Shown: positions 13,288-21,910 of the stretch, in pieces | Numbering within the stretch: position 1 is the stretch's first letter | How the letters are laid out: each line of letters opens with the position of its first letter | Assembly: GCA_934153655.1 (NCBI GenBank) | Contig: CAKPFH010000022.1 | Span: forward strand, 1-21,955 | From: an uncultured Bacilli bacterium | Lineage (GTDB): Bacteria > Bacillota_I > Bacilli_A > RF39 > UBA660 | DNA: 21,955 bases | Direction of reading: 5' to 3' | The notes under the pieces: model-generated | The model's input: the letters and a program-made list of their open reading frames with translations, nothing else | Databases searched by the model: none | What the model was told of the DNA's origin: nothing | Program-made: the position numbers and the translations under genes

Positions 13288-14745
13288 TTAGATTGACATT
13301 TTACTAATACGTAATTTAGTAACTAGTAATACACCAAAACCAAGTACCATTAATGTTCCAATTACTATAAATAGAACTGTACCCATACCACCTGTTGATG
13401 GAAGTTCAGTACCAGTATTGTTTATAATTCGAACTCCACCACTTTTGTATATATCATTTTCAATTGTTGCTGTACGTTCACCATCTTTTGTTACAGTAAA
13501 TGAAACTCTTGAAGTTAATTTGTTATAACCAGCTGGATTTTTAGTTTCTTCTAAATAGTAAGTACCAAGATCTAATCCTTCAATTGTTACTTTACCATTT
13601 TTAACAACAATTGTATCAGTTTCTCCATTTGGATCTACTTTATAACCACCACTTATAACAGTAAATTTTAAAGGTGTTGTACTATCATTAGATGTATATA
13701 ATTTAAATTCTGCTCCATCTAATAATTCACTATTACTTTTGGTTTTTACAACATCAAATTCATAAGTATAAGTTGTTGTTGTTGATGGTTCAGTTGTATG
13801 ATTAGTTGAATCACCATATTTTAAAATTGTTTCATTTGGATTACCTTCTCCAGCAACGATAGCATCAGTATTTAAAGTTGCTGTATAGTAAACTACTAAT
13901 TTATCACCAGAGTTTAAAGTATTTAGATAATTATTATCAAATGCAATAACAAAAGTATAACCTGTAACATCTGTTTTAACAGTATAATTTGTATTAGCAA
14001 CTGTTGTTTCAGTAGTTTCACCTGCTTTAATTACTGTAACTTTATCAATACCTTTATAAGTAAGTCCTGCACTCATCTTATCATATAAAGTATAGTTAAT
14101 TGCACCCTTACCAATTGTAATAGTTGTTTTAAATTCAACTGTATCTCCTATTTGAGCACTATTTTCTTTTCCAAACTTTCCAGTTGAATCTTCTTTTACT
14201 TCCTTATCAATTGTAGGAACTGAGTTTTTTTCTTCAAGATTTGCACTTGGCTTAGTAGTTGTTAAACCACAAAGAGCCCCAAGTGATGAATCTATTAAAT
14301 AATAGCCTAAATCAAGACCTGTAAATTCAACCGTAGTTGTTTCTGCTGTTTTAGTATCAGTTGCAGCTATTACAGGATTTGATTCCTTAGCATATTTAAG
14401 AGCAAGTTTAGCAAATTCTGCATGATCACTCTCTGTATTTTTGTTAGTATTCCAAGATACTATCTTTTTAGTTTTTGTATAATCTGTTAAAGTAATATAA
14501 TCTTTACCAGCACCATTTAGAACAAAATCATACCATTTACTAGTAGTATCAATAGTATAAGTGTAAGCACCAGTTTCTGAATTATAACTTTCTAGATCAA
14601 ATAACTTATAAATTGCATAAGTTTTACCTATTTCAGCCTTAGTAATAGTAATTTTACCATTTCCAGCTGCATTAACTATAATACTTTGCATTAAACATGT
14701 TACTGCAAGTGTAAGTACCATAATCATTTTAAATAATTTTTTCAT
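13288..14745 (-). CDS. Major pilin subunit (SpaA-type, LPSTG)
   Basis: The protein has 485 residues from the ATG at 14745, chosen because AAAGGAAACG precedes it and a signal peptide begins there; an in-frame ATG at 14790 has no ribosome site. Residues 1-27 are a signal peptide ending VNAAG. An N-terminal pilin domain (about 28-175) ends in LGYYLIDSS. A middle domain begins VPTIDKEVK (about 190), and its Lys may be the pilin linkage residue. A C-terminal domain contains FDVVKTKSNSELLDGAEFKL (cut here to the key run) and the E-box YYLEETKNPAGY. Next come LPSTG (448-452), a hydrophobic helix and the tail KLRISKMSI. Thr- and Lys-rich beta domains with an E-box suggest internal isopeptide bonds. 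It lies 52 bases after the tip adhesin and is followed by a stem-loop, then sortase C. Confidence 0.92.
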   Translation of the reverse strand: MKKLFKMIMVLTLAVTCLMQSIIVNAAGNGKITITKAEIGKTYAIYKLFDLESYNSETGAYTYTIDTTSKWYDFVLNGAGKDYITLTDYTKTKKIVSWNTNKNTESDHAEFAKLALKYAKESNPVIAATDTKTAETTTVEFTGLDLGYYLIDSSLGALCGLTTTKPSANLEEKNSVPTIDKEVKEDSTGKFGKENSAQIGDTVEFKTTITIGKGAINYTLYDKMSAGLTYKGIDKVTVIKAGETTETTVANTNYTVKTDVTGYTFVIAFDNNYLNTLNSGDKLVVYYTATLNTDAIVAGEGNPNETILKYGDSTNHTTEPSTTTTYTYEFDVVKTKSNSELLDGAEFKLYTSNDSTTPLKFTVISGGYKVDPNGETDTIVVKNGKVTIEGLDLGTYYLEETKNPAGYNKLTSRVSFTVTKDGERTATIENDIYKSGGVRIINNTGTELPSTGGMGTVLFIVIGTLMVLGFGVLLVTKLRISKMSI

Positions 14746-14797
14746 GTTTTTCGTTTCCTTTCTTTTTGTACTTCTTGGACTATATTTCATTTAAATG

Positions 14798-17104
14798 TCA
14801 GCTAAATTTCTTTTTATAAAATATATATCCTATATAAATAATAGGTAGACCTAATAATAGAGAACCTATTATTATCAAAATTAACATCCTGCTACTTCCA
14901 GTAGCTGGTAATTCATAACTCGTGATATTAATAAATTTAACTTTATTTGTATCACTTTGGGTAATATTTACCTTATTACCAATGGTTATATTTCCATTTA
15001 TTTCAGTTTTAACAACATAACCCTCGGTATTTATTTCTTCTATTTCATATATTGTATCTATTGGTAAATCAAGAATTTTAATTCTTTCATTATCAGCAAG
15101 TTCAAATCTAATTTTACCTTCATTATCAAAAGTGATAGTTCCAGTTCTTGAACCTGTATAATTAAACGTTTTATTTTTAACTAATTGATTATTATAAGTT
15201 GCTTTTATAATAAAGGTAAATTTTCCATTTTTACTACCAGTTCCTGAAACAATCTTTTCTATTTCTAAACTTCCTTTTTTATAATCATTTATAAATTCAT
15301 TATTAGTTAACCCTTCTATTTTAGTTTCACCATAGTCAACTGATACATTATAAGTTTTTAAATCTTTAATTAAGTTATTTAAAGTTGATATTTCACTTAA
15401 TAAATACTTATGTCCTGATGGTATATTTTTAAAACTTACATTTCCAAATTCATCACTTTCTACTTCCATATCTAAAATAGTTGCATATTTTCTTTCTTTA
15501 TGACACAAACAATCTGGATCATGAACTAATTTAAATTTTGCTCCTTTTACTTTACTTCGATCAAATTTATTCAATTTAATTAAATTTAATTCGCCTAAAT
15601 AACCATGAACTTTAGGATTTTTAAAAGTTATAGTTTTCTGTTCATCAGCAGAATTTGTTTTTTTAACTAAATAAGTTAATTTAGTTTCTCCATTTGTTTC
15701 ATAAGGATTTTGGACAATAAAACCACTTGCTTCATTTTTTAATCTTACTCGGTATTTTACTTCGTAAGTATATATTTCAACTTCTTTACCATTAATAATT
15801 GTTTTAGTAGGTCCTGTATAGGTAGATTTTTTTAAATCCCATTTTAAAGTATCATTTGAATAATTTGCTGTATCACTTTCATTTGGATTACCATTAGTTA
15901 TACTATCTTTTAAAATATTTTTATCATCATATAAACCAACAAATTCAATAAACTTATTCTCATTACTTGAATTATTCATAGGATCTTCAATTACCCAAGC
16001 AGCCTCTGACATTTTAATTATTTTTTGAAATATTTCCTCAAATTTATTGGTTAAACCAGTTGGATCATTAGCATCATAATAATGACCTGAACCTATTTTA
16101 TTTTTAAGCCAGTTTTTATATGCATCAGAACTACTATCACTTCCAATTTCATATGTTGTTGATGTTCTATCTACTACTGAATAGTTATATGGTTTACCTT
16201 CCTTATCAACACCACTTGTTTGATCAACATACATTTTAATTGTTTGACCACCAACATCAACCCCAATAGAATAAATGTTAATACCATTATTCTTAACTTT
16301 AGTAGCCATTTTTCTTGCTTTGATTGCAGCTCTATCACTATAACTTGTACCATATGAACAAGCTTTTTTTCTTACTTCATCAAAGAAACTACCTTCACTA
16401 GAATTTCCAGCATTAGGTGTATAAGGATTATAACCGGTATAATCACTTTTTATATAAGTTGTAGGAAATCCATCTGACAAGAACACAATATGTTTAAAAC
16501 TTGCCTTGGTATTTAACATATCATTAGCCATTTTTAAACCAGCTTCAATATTAGTAAATCTTTCTGCTTCATTTCCCTTTTCTTGAGCATTTTCTATAAG
16601 TCTTTTGGTTTCGCTGGCAATTAAATTTTTTAACTTAGTTGCATCAGCTTCTGTTTTACATTCTTGTAATTCAAATACTTTATAAGAACTTGTATTAAAA
16701 GCAACAAAGCCAATTCTACGACTAATGTTTGGATTTGCTTTTGAATGTTTAAGTAATTCATCAATAAACTTATTACTTGCTTCTTTAGCAGCTTCTATTC
16801 TTGTTTTAGTATCAGTTCCTATTTTATATGTCATAGTATTAGAAATATCCATAACAATTACTATATCTAAGCTTGGCTCCTCCGCAATATTTTTAGTCTC
16901 AACCTTTAAAGTAATATCAAAATAATTTTCTAAATCTCCTTCTTTATGTTCGATAGTTTTACTAATTCTAACCATATCATCACTGCTTACAGTTTCTCCT
17001 CCAACATAATCTATTTGATTAGTTGTACTAGCACTTATAAACATTGGTAAAATAATTATTAAACATAGAAAAATAATAAAAGTACTTCTAATTATTTTCT
17101 TCAT
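14798..17104 (-). CDS. Pilus tip adhesin with von Willebrand factor A domain (LPATG)
   Basis: This 768-residue surface protein has a signal peptide (1-25). Its vWA domain (about 78-360) carries the metal-ion-dependent adhesion site: Asp86-x-Ser88-x-Thr90 in VMDISNTM, Thr184 in ERFTNIEAGL and Asp211 in FLSDGFPT. The domain holds a Tyr/Ser/Gly-rich insertion after the third motif. SpaA-like beta domains follow, one with a DPDCLCHKE insertion that might bind metal or form a disulfide, and another starting KGSLEIEKIVSGTG. The end has LPATG (732-736), a hydrophobic helix and YKKKFS. Layout and position match tip pilins of the SpaC/RrgA type, which bind host or matrix ligands. The ligand is unknown. 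It is 9 bases after the signal peptidase and directly upstream of the major pilin. Confidence 0.9.
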   Translation of the reverse strand: MKKIIRSTFIIFLCLIIILPMFISASTTNQIDYVGGETVSSDDMVRISKTIEHKEGDLENYFDITLKVETKNIAEEPSLDIVIVMDISNTMTYKIGTDTKTRIEAAKEASNKFIDELLKHSKANPNISRRIGFVAFNTSSYKVFELQECKTEADATKLKNLIASETKRLIENAQEKGNEAERFTNIEAGLKMANDMLNTKASFKHIVFLSDGFPTTYIKSDYTGYNPYTPNAGNSSEGSFFDEVRKKACSYGTSYSDRAAIKARKMATKVKNNGINIYSIGVDVGGQTIKMYVDQTSGVDKEGKPYNYSVVDRTSTTYEIGSDSSSDAYKNWLKNKIGSGHYYDANDPTGLTNKFEEIFQKIIKMSEAAWVIEDPMNNSSNENKFIEFVGLYDDKNILKDSITNGNPNESDTANYSNDTLKWDLKKSTYTGPTKTIINGKEVEIYTYEVKYRVRLKNEASGFIVQNPYETNGETKLTYLVKKTNSADEQKTITFKNPKVHGYLGELNLIKLNKFDRSKVKGAKFKLVHDPDCLCHKERKYATILDMEVESDEFGNVSFKNIPSGHKYLLSEISTLNNLIKDLKTYNVSVDYGETKIEGLTNNEFINDYKKGSLEIEKIVSGTGSKNGKFTFIIKATYNNQLVKNKTFNYTGSRTGTITFDNEGKIRFELADNERIKILDLPIDTIYEIEEINTEGYVVKTEINGNITIGNKVNITQSDTNKVKFINITSYELPATGSSRMLILIIIGSLLLGLPIIYIGYIFYKKKFS

Positions 17105-17113
17105 AAACCCTCC

Positions 17114-17758
17114 TTAAAATATTTTAAATTTATTAAGTGGCCATACTCTAAAAATTACTTTTCCGATGATATTATCATTTTTAACTGATCCTATTAAAGA
17201 ATTTCTTGAATCATTTAAGTTATTTCTATCATCACTTAGAAAAAACCATTCTCCATCTGGCACTTGATAAGGATATTTAATATCCCCTTCCCCTAAATTC
17301 TTATTCTTAACATATTCTTCTTCTAATTCTTTTCCATTTACAAATACATTGCCTTCATTATCAATATTAACAAAACTACCAGCTCCTGCTATTACTCTTT
17401 TAACAAGTATCTTATTACCTTGATAAAAAGCAACCATATCTCCTGTATGTAAATTTTTATTTTTAATAGTTACAACTATTTCTCCTTCATTTAAAATAGG
17501 TTTCATGGAATCCCCTGATATTTCAATAACTGGCATTATTAAAGTTGCAATTAAAGCAGCCATTGCAGCAATTATTATCAAAACATAAATAGTACTTTGC
17601 AAAACTTTAAAATATTTTGATTTATAACTTTCTCTTTTTAACTCATTTTCTATATCACTTAACTTATATTTTTTAACTACTTCTAAATTATCTTTTTTCT
17701 TTTTGCTTTTATTTAACTTACCACCACTTAATTTTTTTTTAATCTCTATCTTGAACAT
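17114..17758 (-). CDS. Signal peptidase I, pilus-associated (SipW-like)
   Basis: This 214-residue membrane protease removes signal peptides at the outer face of the membrane. The catalytic dyad is Ser84 (SGDSMKP) and Lys120 (ILVKRVIAG). The box LSDDRNNLNDSRN (174-186) corresponds to the family's GDNR...DSR. One membrane helix (54-76) is followed by the catalytic domain. The N-terminal cytoplasmic tail of about 50 residues is unusually rich in Lys (KSKKKKDNLE) and is longer than normal. A dedicated signal peptidase is often needed for pilin assembly in Gram-positive pilus islands. It could also process the TasA-like surface proteins with SipW-type leaders at the two ends of this window, which is an inference. 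It overlaps the upstream coiled-coil gene by 13 bases. Confidence 0.92.
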   Translation of the reverse strand: MFKIEIKKKLSGGKLNKSKKKKDNLEVVKKYKLSDIENELKRESYKSKYFKVLQSTIYVLIIIAAMAALIATLIMPVIEISGDSMKPILNEGEIVVTIKNKNLHTGDMVAFYQGNKILVKRVIAGAGSFVNIDNEGNVFVNGKELEEEYVKNKNLGEGDIKYPYQVPDGEWFFLSDDRNNLNDSRNSLIGSVKNDNIIGKVIFRVWPLNKFKIF

Positions 17759-18114
17759 GATGCTTTTCTTCTCCTAGACTTTTTAATTGCTTTAGATAAT
17801 TTAGGATTATTTTTTTCTATATAGTCAAGTTCCTTTTGAACTCCATCAAAAACATTTAATTCATATTTTTTATTATTTTCAATAACCGTATTAACATAAT
17901 CATCAGCAACCTTTTGGGCATGTTCAAATATTTTACTTAATTTTAAGGTAGCCTCAGCAATAGAACCAGATTCAGCAATAGTAATTTTTTTAGTTCTCAA
18001 TTCTTCCTTAGCTTCATCTAAATCATTTTCTAATTTTTCAATTACTTTAGCTTGTTCTAATAATATTTCTAGTAATTCTTTTCGATTTAATTTTTTAAGT
18101 TCTTTTATATCCAT
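17746..18114 (-). CDS. Coiled-coil protein, first gene of the pilus operon
   Basis: This 122-residue protein has no membrane segment. Residues 5-45 are strongly heptad-like (LNRKELLEILLEQAKVIEKL followed by an acidic helix), then AESGSIAEATLKLSKIFEHA (47-68), another helix, and a basic tail with KKSRRRKASCSR. Similar proteins are commonly found beside signal peptidase and sortase genes in gut Bacillota, but I know of no assigned function. It might be a cytoplasmic scaffold for pilus assembly, which is a guess. AGGGTGG serves as ribosome site. Its start lies 75 bases from a good sigma-A promoter. Confidence 0.75.
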   Translation of the reverse strand: MDIKELKKLNRKELLEILLEQAKVIEKLENDLDEAKEELRTKKITIAESGSIAEATLKLSKIFEHAQKVADDYVNTVIENNKKYELNVFDGVQKELDYIEKNNPKLSKAIKKSRRRKASCSR

Positions 18115-18189
18115 AAAACCACCCTATATTAATTTTATTATTACTTTTTTCAAATATTCAAATTATACTCTTCTCTTTTATGACTTACT

Positions 18190-18218
18190 ATTATAATTAT
18201 TAAATTTAGAATTTGCAA
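18190..18218 (-). promoter_or_regulatory. Promoter of the pilus operon
   Basis: On the minus strand -35 TTGCAA (18218-18213), a 17-base spacer and a perfect -10, TATAAT (18195-18190). A second TATAAT (18168-18163) lies closer to the gene without a good -35. Confidence 0.6.
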
Positions 18219-18227
18219 AAATAAAAC

Positions 18228-18240
18228 GACAAATTTTGTC
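18228..18240. promoter_or_regulatory. 13-bp palindrome in the divergent promoter region
   Basis: GACAAATTTTGTC is a perfect inverted repeat with a single central base, 10 bases upstream of the pilus operon -35 and 43 bases before the Na/Pi gene start. It could be an operator controlling one or both divergent units. The regulator is unknown. Confidence 0.4.
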
Positions 18241-18283
18241 TAATAAAATGAATTTTTTTTCAAATAATAAAATAGATAATAAT

Positions 18284-19255
18284 ATGAGTATAATTTTAGA
18301 GTTTATTTTAAGTATTTGTATTTTTATTTACGGAATTCAATTATTTTCCAAAGGAATTAGTAATTTAGTAAATGAAAAAGTAAAAAATTTATTAATTAAA
18401 TACACAAATACCAAGTTTAAAGGTATTATTTTAGGTACTATTTTAACAATTATTATTCAAAGTTCAGGAATAGTAACTATTTTAACTCTTAGTTTTGTTA
18501 ATTCTAATTTAATTGATTTTTCAAATACTCTTGGTATTATTATGGGTTCTAATTTAGGTACTTGTTTTACTTCTTGGTTAACTTCTTTTATAAATACTAA
18601 TAATTTCTTAGTCTTTTTAAATCCAACTTTCTATACTCCCATTTTTATTTTACTTGGTTTAATTTTCTTTTTAAAAAATAAAATAGATAAAAGTAATACT
18701 TTACTTGGTTTAACTTTCTTTTTACTTGGTCTTAAAATGTTAAATAATAGTTTAACTCCTATCATGAACTATTCTTGGTTTAAAAGTTTATTAATTATTT
18801 TAAATAATCCTTTTCTAGGAATACTTTTAGGTATTATTTTAACTAGTATAATAGGTTCAAGTGCGGCAACGGTTGCTATTTTACAAACTATTACTAAAAC
18901 TGGTAGTATTACTTATTTAAATAGTATTCCAATTATTTTAGGAGAGAATATTGGTAGTAGTATAACTGGAATACTTGGAAGTATTAATACTAAAAAAGAT
19001 GCTAAAATGGTAAGTATCTTTAATCTTTTATATAATTTACTTGGAACAATTATTTTTATGATAATATATTTTATTTTCTATTTTCTAAAAGTAAGATTTT
19101 TATATTTAAAAATAAATTCTTATCATATAGCCTTAATTCATACTTTATTTAATTTCTTATCAATTATAGTTTTTTATCCTTATACTAAATATTTAGAAAG
19201 ATTAACTAGAAAAATGGTAAAAAAAAATTATCTTTCAAAGAAAAATAACTTTTAA
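18284..19255 (+). CDS. Na+/phosphate cotransporter-type membrane protein, short form
   Basis: The protein has 323 residues from the ATG at 18284, chosen because family members begin MSIILxxI...FxYGxxLFSxG; ATG 18248 and TTG 18236 are in frame but no start has a clear ribosome site. Eight or so hydrophobic helices are arranged as two inverted halves. The first half carries IIQSSGIVT (Q59-S60-S61) and IIMGSNLGT. The second carries IIGSSAATVA (G191-S192-S193) and ILGENIGSS, so the second QSS motif has Gly in place of Gln. The NptA/YjbB group normally continues into a PhoU-like cytoplasmic domain, bringing it to about 550 residues; here it stops after the transporter, at KNYLSKKNNF. It is the only protein gene on the plus strand, and the 19300-19341 terminator closes it. 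Confidence 0.85.
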   Translation: MSIILEFILSICIFIYGIQLFSKGISNLVNEKVKNLLIKYTNTKFKGIILGTILTIIIQSSGIVTILTLSFVNSNLIDFSNTLGIIMGSNLGTCFTSWLTSFINTNNFLVFLNPTFYTPIFILLGLIFFLKNKIDKSNTLLGLTFFLLGLKMLNNSLTPIMNYSWFKSLLIILNNPFLGILLGIILTSIIGSSAATVAILQTITKTGSITYLNSIPIILGENIGSSITGILGSINTKKDAKMVSIFNLLYNLLGTIIFMIIYFIFYFLKVRFLYLKINSYHIALIHTLFNFLSIIVFYPYTKYLERLTRKMVKKNYLSKKNNF

Positions 19256-19299
19256 AAATTATCATATATTTTTATTTTATTATTAGTTTGATAAGGCCT

Positions 19300-19341
19300 A
19301 CTTAGAATAAATAAAACTTTATTTTTATCTAAGTTTTTTTA
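19300..19341 (+). terminator. Terminator of the Na/Pi gene
   Basis: ACTTAGA (19300-19306) pairs with TCTAAGT (19328-19334), with extra A/T pairing inside, followed by TTTTTT. It terminates the plus-strand gene. On the minus strand no T-run follows the stem. Confidence 0.7.
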
Positions 19342-19345
19342 ATAT

Positions 19346-21910
19346 TTAAGAAATTTTATAGGGATTTTCCATAGTTCCATCGCCACTTGTCATTGAAACA
19401 TTAGAATTTAAATTGATAACTGGTCTAATGCCACGTCCGCTATCAACAGAAATCCAATCATATAAAACACCATTCGTTCCCATTCCAAAAACTCTGGCTA
19501 TAACGCCATTTCTACCAAAATAAGATGGCGACATAGTAAAATAATAAACATTAGCCTCTAAAAAATTATTTAAATTTTTAACTGCATATCTAATACCTGA
19601 TAAAGCAAGTTCATCAGCGGTTATTAAAGCAATTGGATACGTTAATTTTCCATTACCAATATTTGTTGAGACACTAAATTTATCCATTTTTTCACAAGTT
19701 AAAGTGGCTGATTTATTAGAATCACTATACAATCTTTTATAAGGAGAAAAAAGTGTTGCTGGTACTAAATTATGCCCATCACTATCATTATTTGTTGCTA
19801 AACTTCGATCATTACAAAAATAATTATCAGCAATATAACTACTTAAATTTTTATCTACTATATTTGTTTTATACCAATTATCAATTACTTTTTTTGCATT
19901 ACTATCTGCTGTATTTTCACGTATTGCCTCATAACTAACAGATGGATAGGATATATAATTTGCATATACTTGTTTTTCATTATTTGGATTTATGCGATTT
20001 ATTTTTCTTAATACTTGACAAGTACCGGCACTACTAGTTAATACACAAGTATATGGATATTCACTAAATTTATCTTTCATTTCATTCATGGTTCCATAAG
20101 CCATTTCTTTTGAAGTATCTGACATTTTTAATTTAAAAACTTTATTTGTTGTATCATATTCATAACTATCAGCAAAATAGTATTTTGTCAAAACTGTAAA
20201 ATCTGTATAAATTGTTTCTTTACTTATAACTTCGCTTGAAGAAAAATTATTGCCATACATATAACCTACATAAGCCGGATCTGGATATCTTAAATTATAT
20301 TGATAACTAGTATTATTGATTGATGTAGCATTACCAATTGCATTAGGAATTGTTCCATTATATATAAGTCTAATTGTTCCATCTCCATTTATTCTTACTA
20401 CTTTCCAGTAAAATCCACCAAAATACACATTATTATTAGTTACATCACCACGAAAGAAATATGTTGAACCAAAATCATCAGTTGTCTTATATAATCCTTG
20501 CTCACTTTTTAAACTAGATGCTACTTTATAAGTTATCTTATCACCATTTGTAATTGTAGAAATTGTACCATTTACCCTTGTTGTATTTATTTTATATATA
20601 GTATTACAACTTAAATATCCAATACCTGTTACTCCACAAGTATAATAATTTTTATAAGTATCACTTAAAATATCTTCTTTAATACTACTTCCATCTTTAT
20701 TATATATTTTAAATGTTCCAGTTATAGTGTTAAATTCATAGGAATCTCCAAAATAAAATTTATAACCATTTGCTGAAAAAGCATCGTTAACATTTGTAGT
20801 AATATTTTCAACATAAGTATAACTTGGAGCTGTATCATTTAAATTAACTGAACCTTTATTACTAATCGCGGTTTTAGCAACTTCTACACTACTACTAAAT
20901 GCTTCACTTGCAAGTAAACAATCTGATAATTTGGTAAAACCATTATTTAAACAGAAATTATTTCCATTTATTTTCACTTTTTGAACCAAAGTATATACTT
21001 CTTCATTATTTTTAGTAGATTTAACTATTATATCAGTTTCTTGGTTAGCATCATTTATACTTTCCATAAATACTTGAACTTGCACACTTTGCTTTTTATT
21101 AAAATCATATGATAAATTTAAATTTTCTTGTTTAGTATTATTAACATTTCCTAAACTATCTTTATAAGTAAATAAAACATTATTGTTAGTATTATTAATA
21201 GTTAAATTCATCTTATCAATGGTATCAAGTAGTTCTCCTTCTTCAGAAGTATTTAAATAGTTAGATACAGTTGCTAAAAAATAACTTTTATTATTTTCAA
21301 CATAAGTATTATTTGTTTCTATTTTTAAAGGAACTTGTTTATAATTTAAATCTCCATCTACTTTTAACTTTAAACTAATAGAAGAATTAGCCCATTCATC
21401 AGTTGTATAATCAGCATTACTTTCTGTATCACTTATTAACAGATTTTCTCTTAACCAAACTCTTAAAGTATAATTTTTAGTAAATTCTTCCGTTGTATTG
21501 CCAATAATTGTATCTATATAAATTGGATTATCTTTAAAACTTTGAAATCTTAAACCATCTACTAAAACATTATTATTTTCTTCTAAGTAAACTGATATAT
21601 CACTATCTTTTATAGTTCCAGAACTTTCAAGTGAAATACCATAGTAAATAGTTTTATTACTAGTATTCTTACCTGTAATAGTAAAATTAAAACTATTGTT
21701 ATCTAATTTTAAAGCTTCATCTTTTGTCATAGGATACATATTAGTTAAATTAATTTGATTACTTCCATTTAATTTTAAATAAATATCACCTGTTATACTT
21801 ATATTATTACTACTAAATTTAACATATTTAGTTAAGGCATATGTTAAACCTAAAGTTAATATTAAGATTACTATTATACTTAAAATTAAAAATGCTTTCT
21901 TATTTTTCAT
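19346..21910 (-). CDS. Large surface protein: SipW-type leader, TasA-like region, Cys-containing repeats, lectin/FGE-like C-terminus
   Basis: The protein has 854 residues from the ATG at 21910, preceded by AGGAGTGAG; a TTG at 21937 would place the ribosome site inside the gene. Residues 5-27 are a hydrophobic leader ending LGLTYALT. A TasA/camelysin-like beta region (about 30-195) and an immunoglobulin-like region (about 200-315) follow. A repeated module of about 60 residues (FYFGDSYEFNT...YYTCG...LSCNTIYKIN, later YYFADSYEYDT...YPYTCV...GTCQVLRKIN) surrounds a copy of the NNVYFGGFYWKVVRINGDG motif. That motif corresponds to WYSGKLWRITAINPDG in the 1067-3064 protein. The end GIRPVINLNSN...GDGTMENPYKI matches the same fold's C-terminus. 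It lacks LPXTG, so it is probably held by its leader or secreted. It is a paralog in a broad sense of the protein at the other end. The ligand is unknown. Confidence 0.8.
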   Translation of the reverse strand: MKNKKAFLILSIIVILILTLGLTYALTKYVKFSSNNISITGDIYLKLNGSNQINLTNMYPMTKDEALKLDNNSFNFTITGKNTSNKTIYYGISLESSGTIKDSDISVYLEENNNVLVDGLRFQSFKDNPIYIDTIIGNTTEEFTKNYTLRVWLRENLLISDTESNADYTTDEWANSSISLKLKVDGDLNYKQVPLKIETNNTYVENNKSYFLATVSNYLNTSEEGELLDTIDKMNLTINNTNNNVLFTYKDSLGNVNNTKQENLNLSYDFNKKQSVQVQVFMESINDANQETDIIVKSTKNNEEVYTLVQKVKINGNNFCLNNGFTKLSDCLLASEAFSSSVEVAKTAISNKGSVNLNDTAPSYTYVENITTNVNDAFSANGYKFYFGDSYEFNTITGTFKIYNKDGSSIKEDILSDTYKNYYTCGVTGIGYLSCNTIYKINTTRVNGTISTITNGDKITYKVASSLKSEQGLYKTTDDFGSTYFFRGDVTNNNVYFGGFYWKVVRINGDGTIRLIYNGTIPNAIGNATSINNTSYQYNLRYPDPAYVGYMYGNNFSSSEVISKETIYTDFTVLTKYYFADSYEYDTTNKVFKLKMSDTSKEMAYGTMNEMKDKFSEYPYTCVLTSSAGTCQVLRKINRINPNNEKQVYANYISYPSVSYEAIRENTADSNAKKVIDNWYKTNIVDKNLSSYIADNYFCNDRSLATNNDSDGHNLVPATLFSPYKRLYSDSNKSATLTCEKMDKFSVSTNIGNGKLTYPIALITADELALSGIRYAVKNLNNFLEANVYYFTMSPSYFGRNGVIARVFGMGTNGVLYDWISVDSGRGIRPVINLNSNVSMTSGDGTMENPYKIS
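20000..20767 (-). repeat. Two diverged copies of a Cys-containing module in the surface protein
   Basis: Copy A (about 20767-20585) reads FYFGDSYEFNT ... FKI ... YYTCG ... LSC ... IYKIN. Copy B (about 20190-20000) reads YYFADSYEYDT ... FKL ... YPYTCV ... GTC ... LRKIN. The spacing of the shared residues is similar. Copies differ too much for a recent DNA duplication, so this is a protein-level repeat. Confidence 0.6.
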
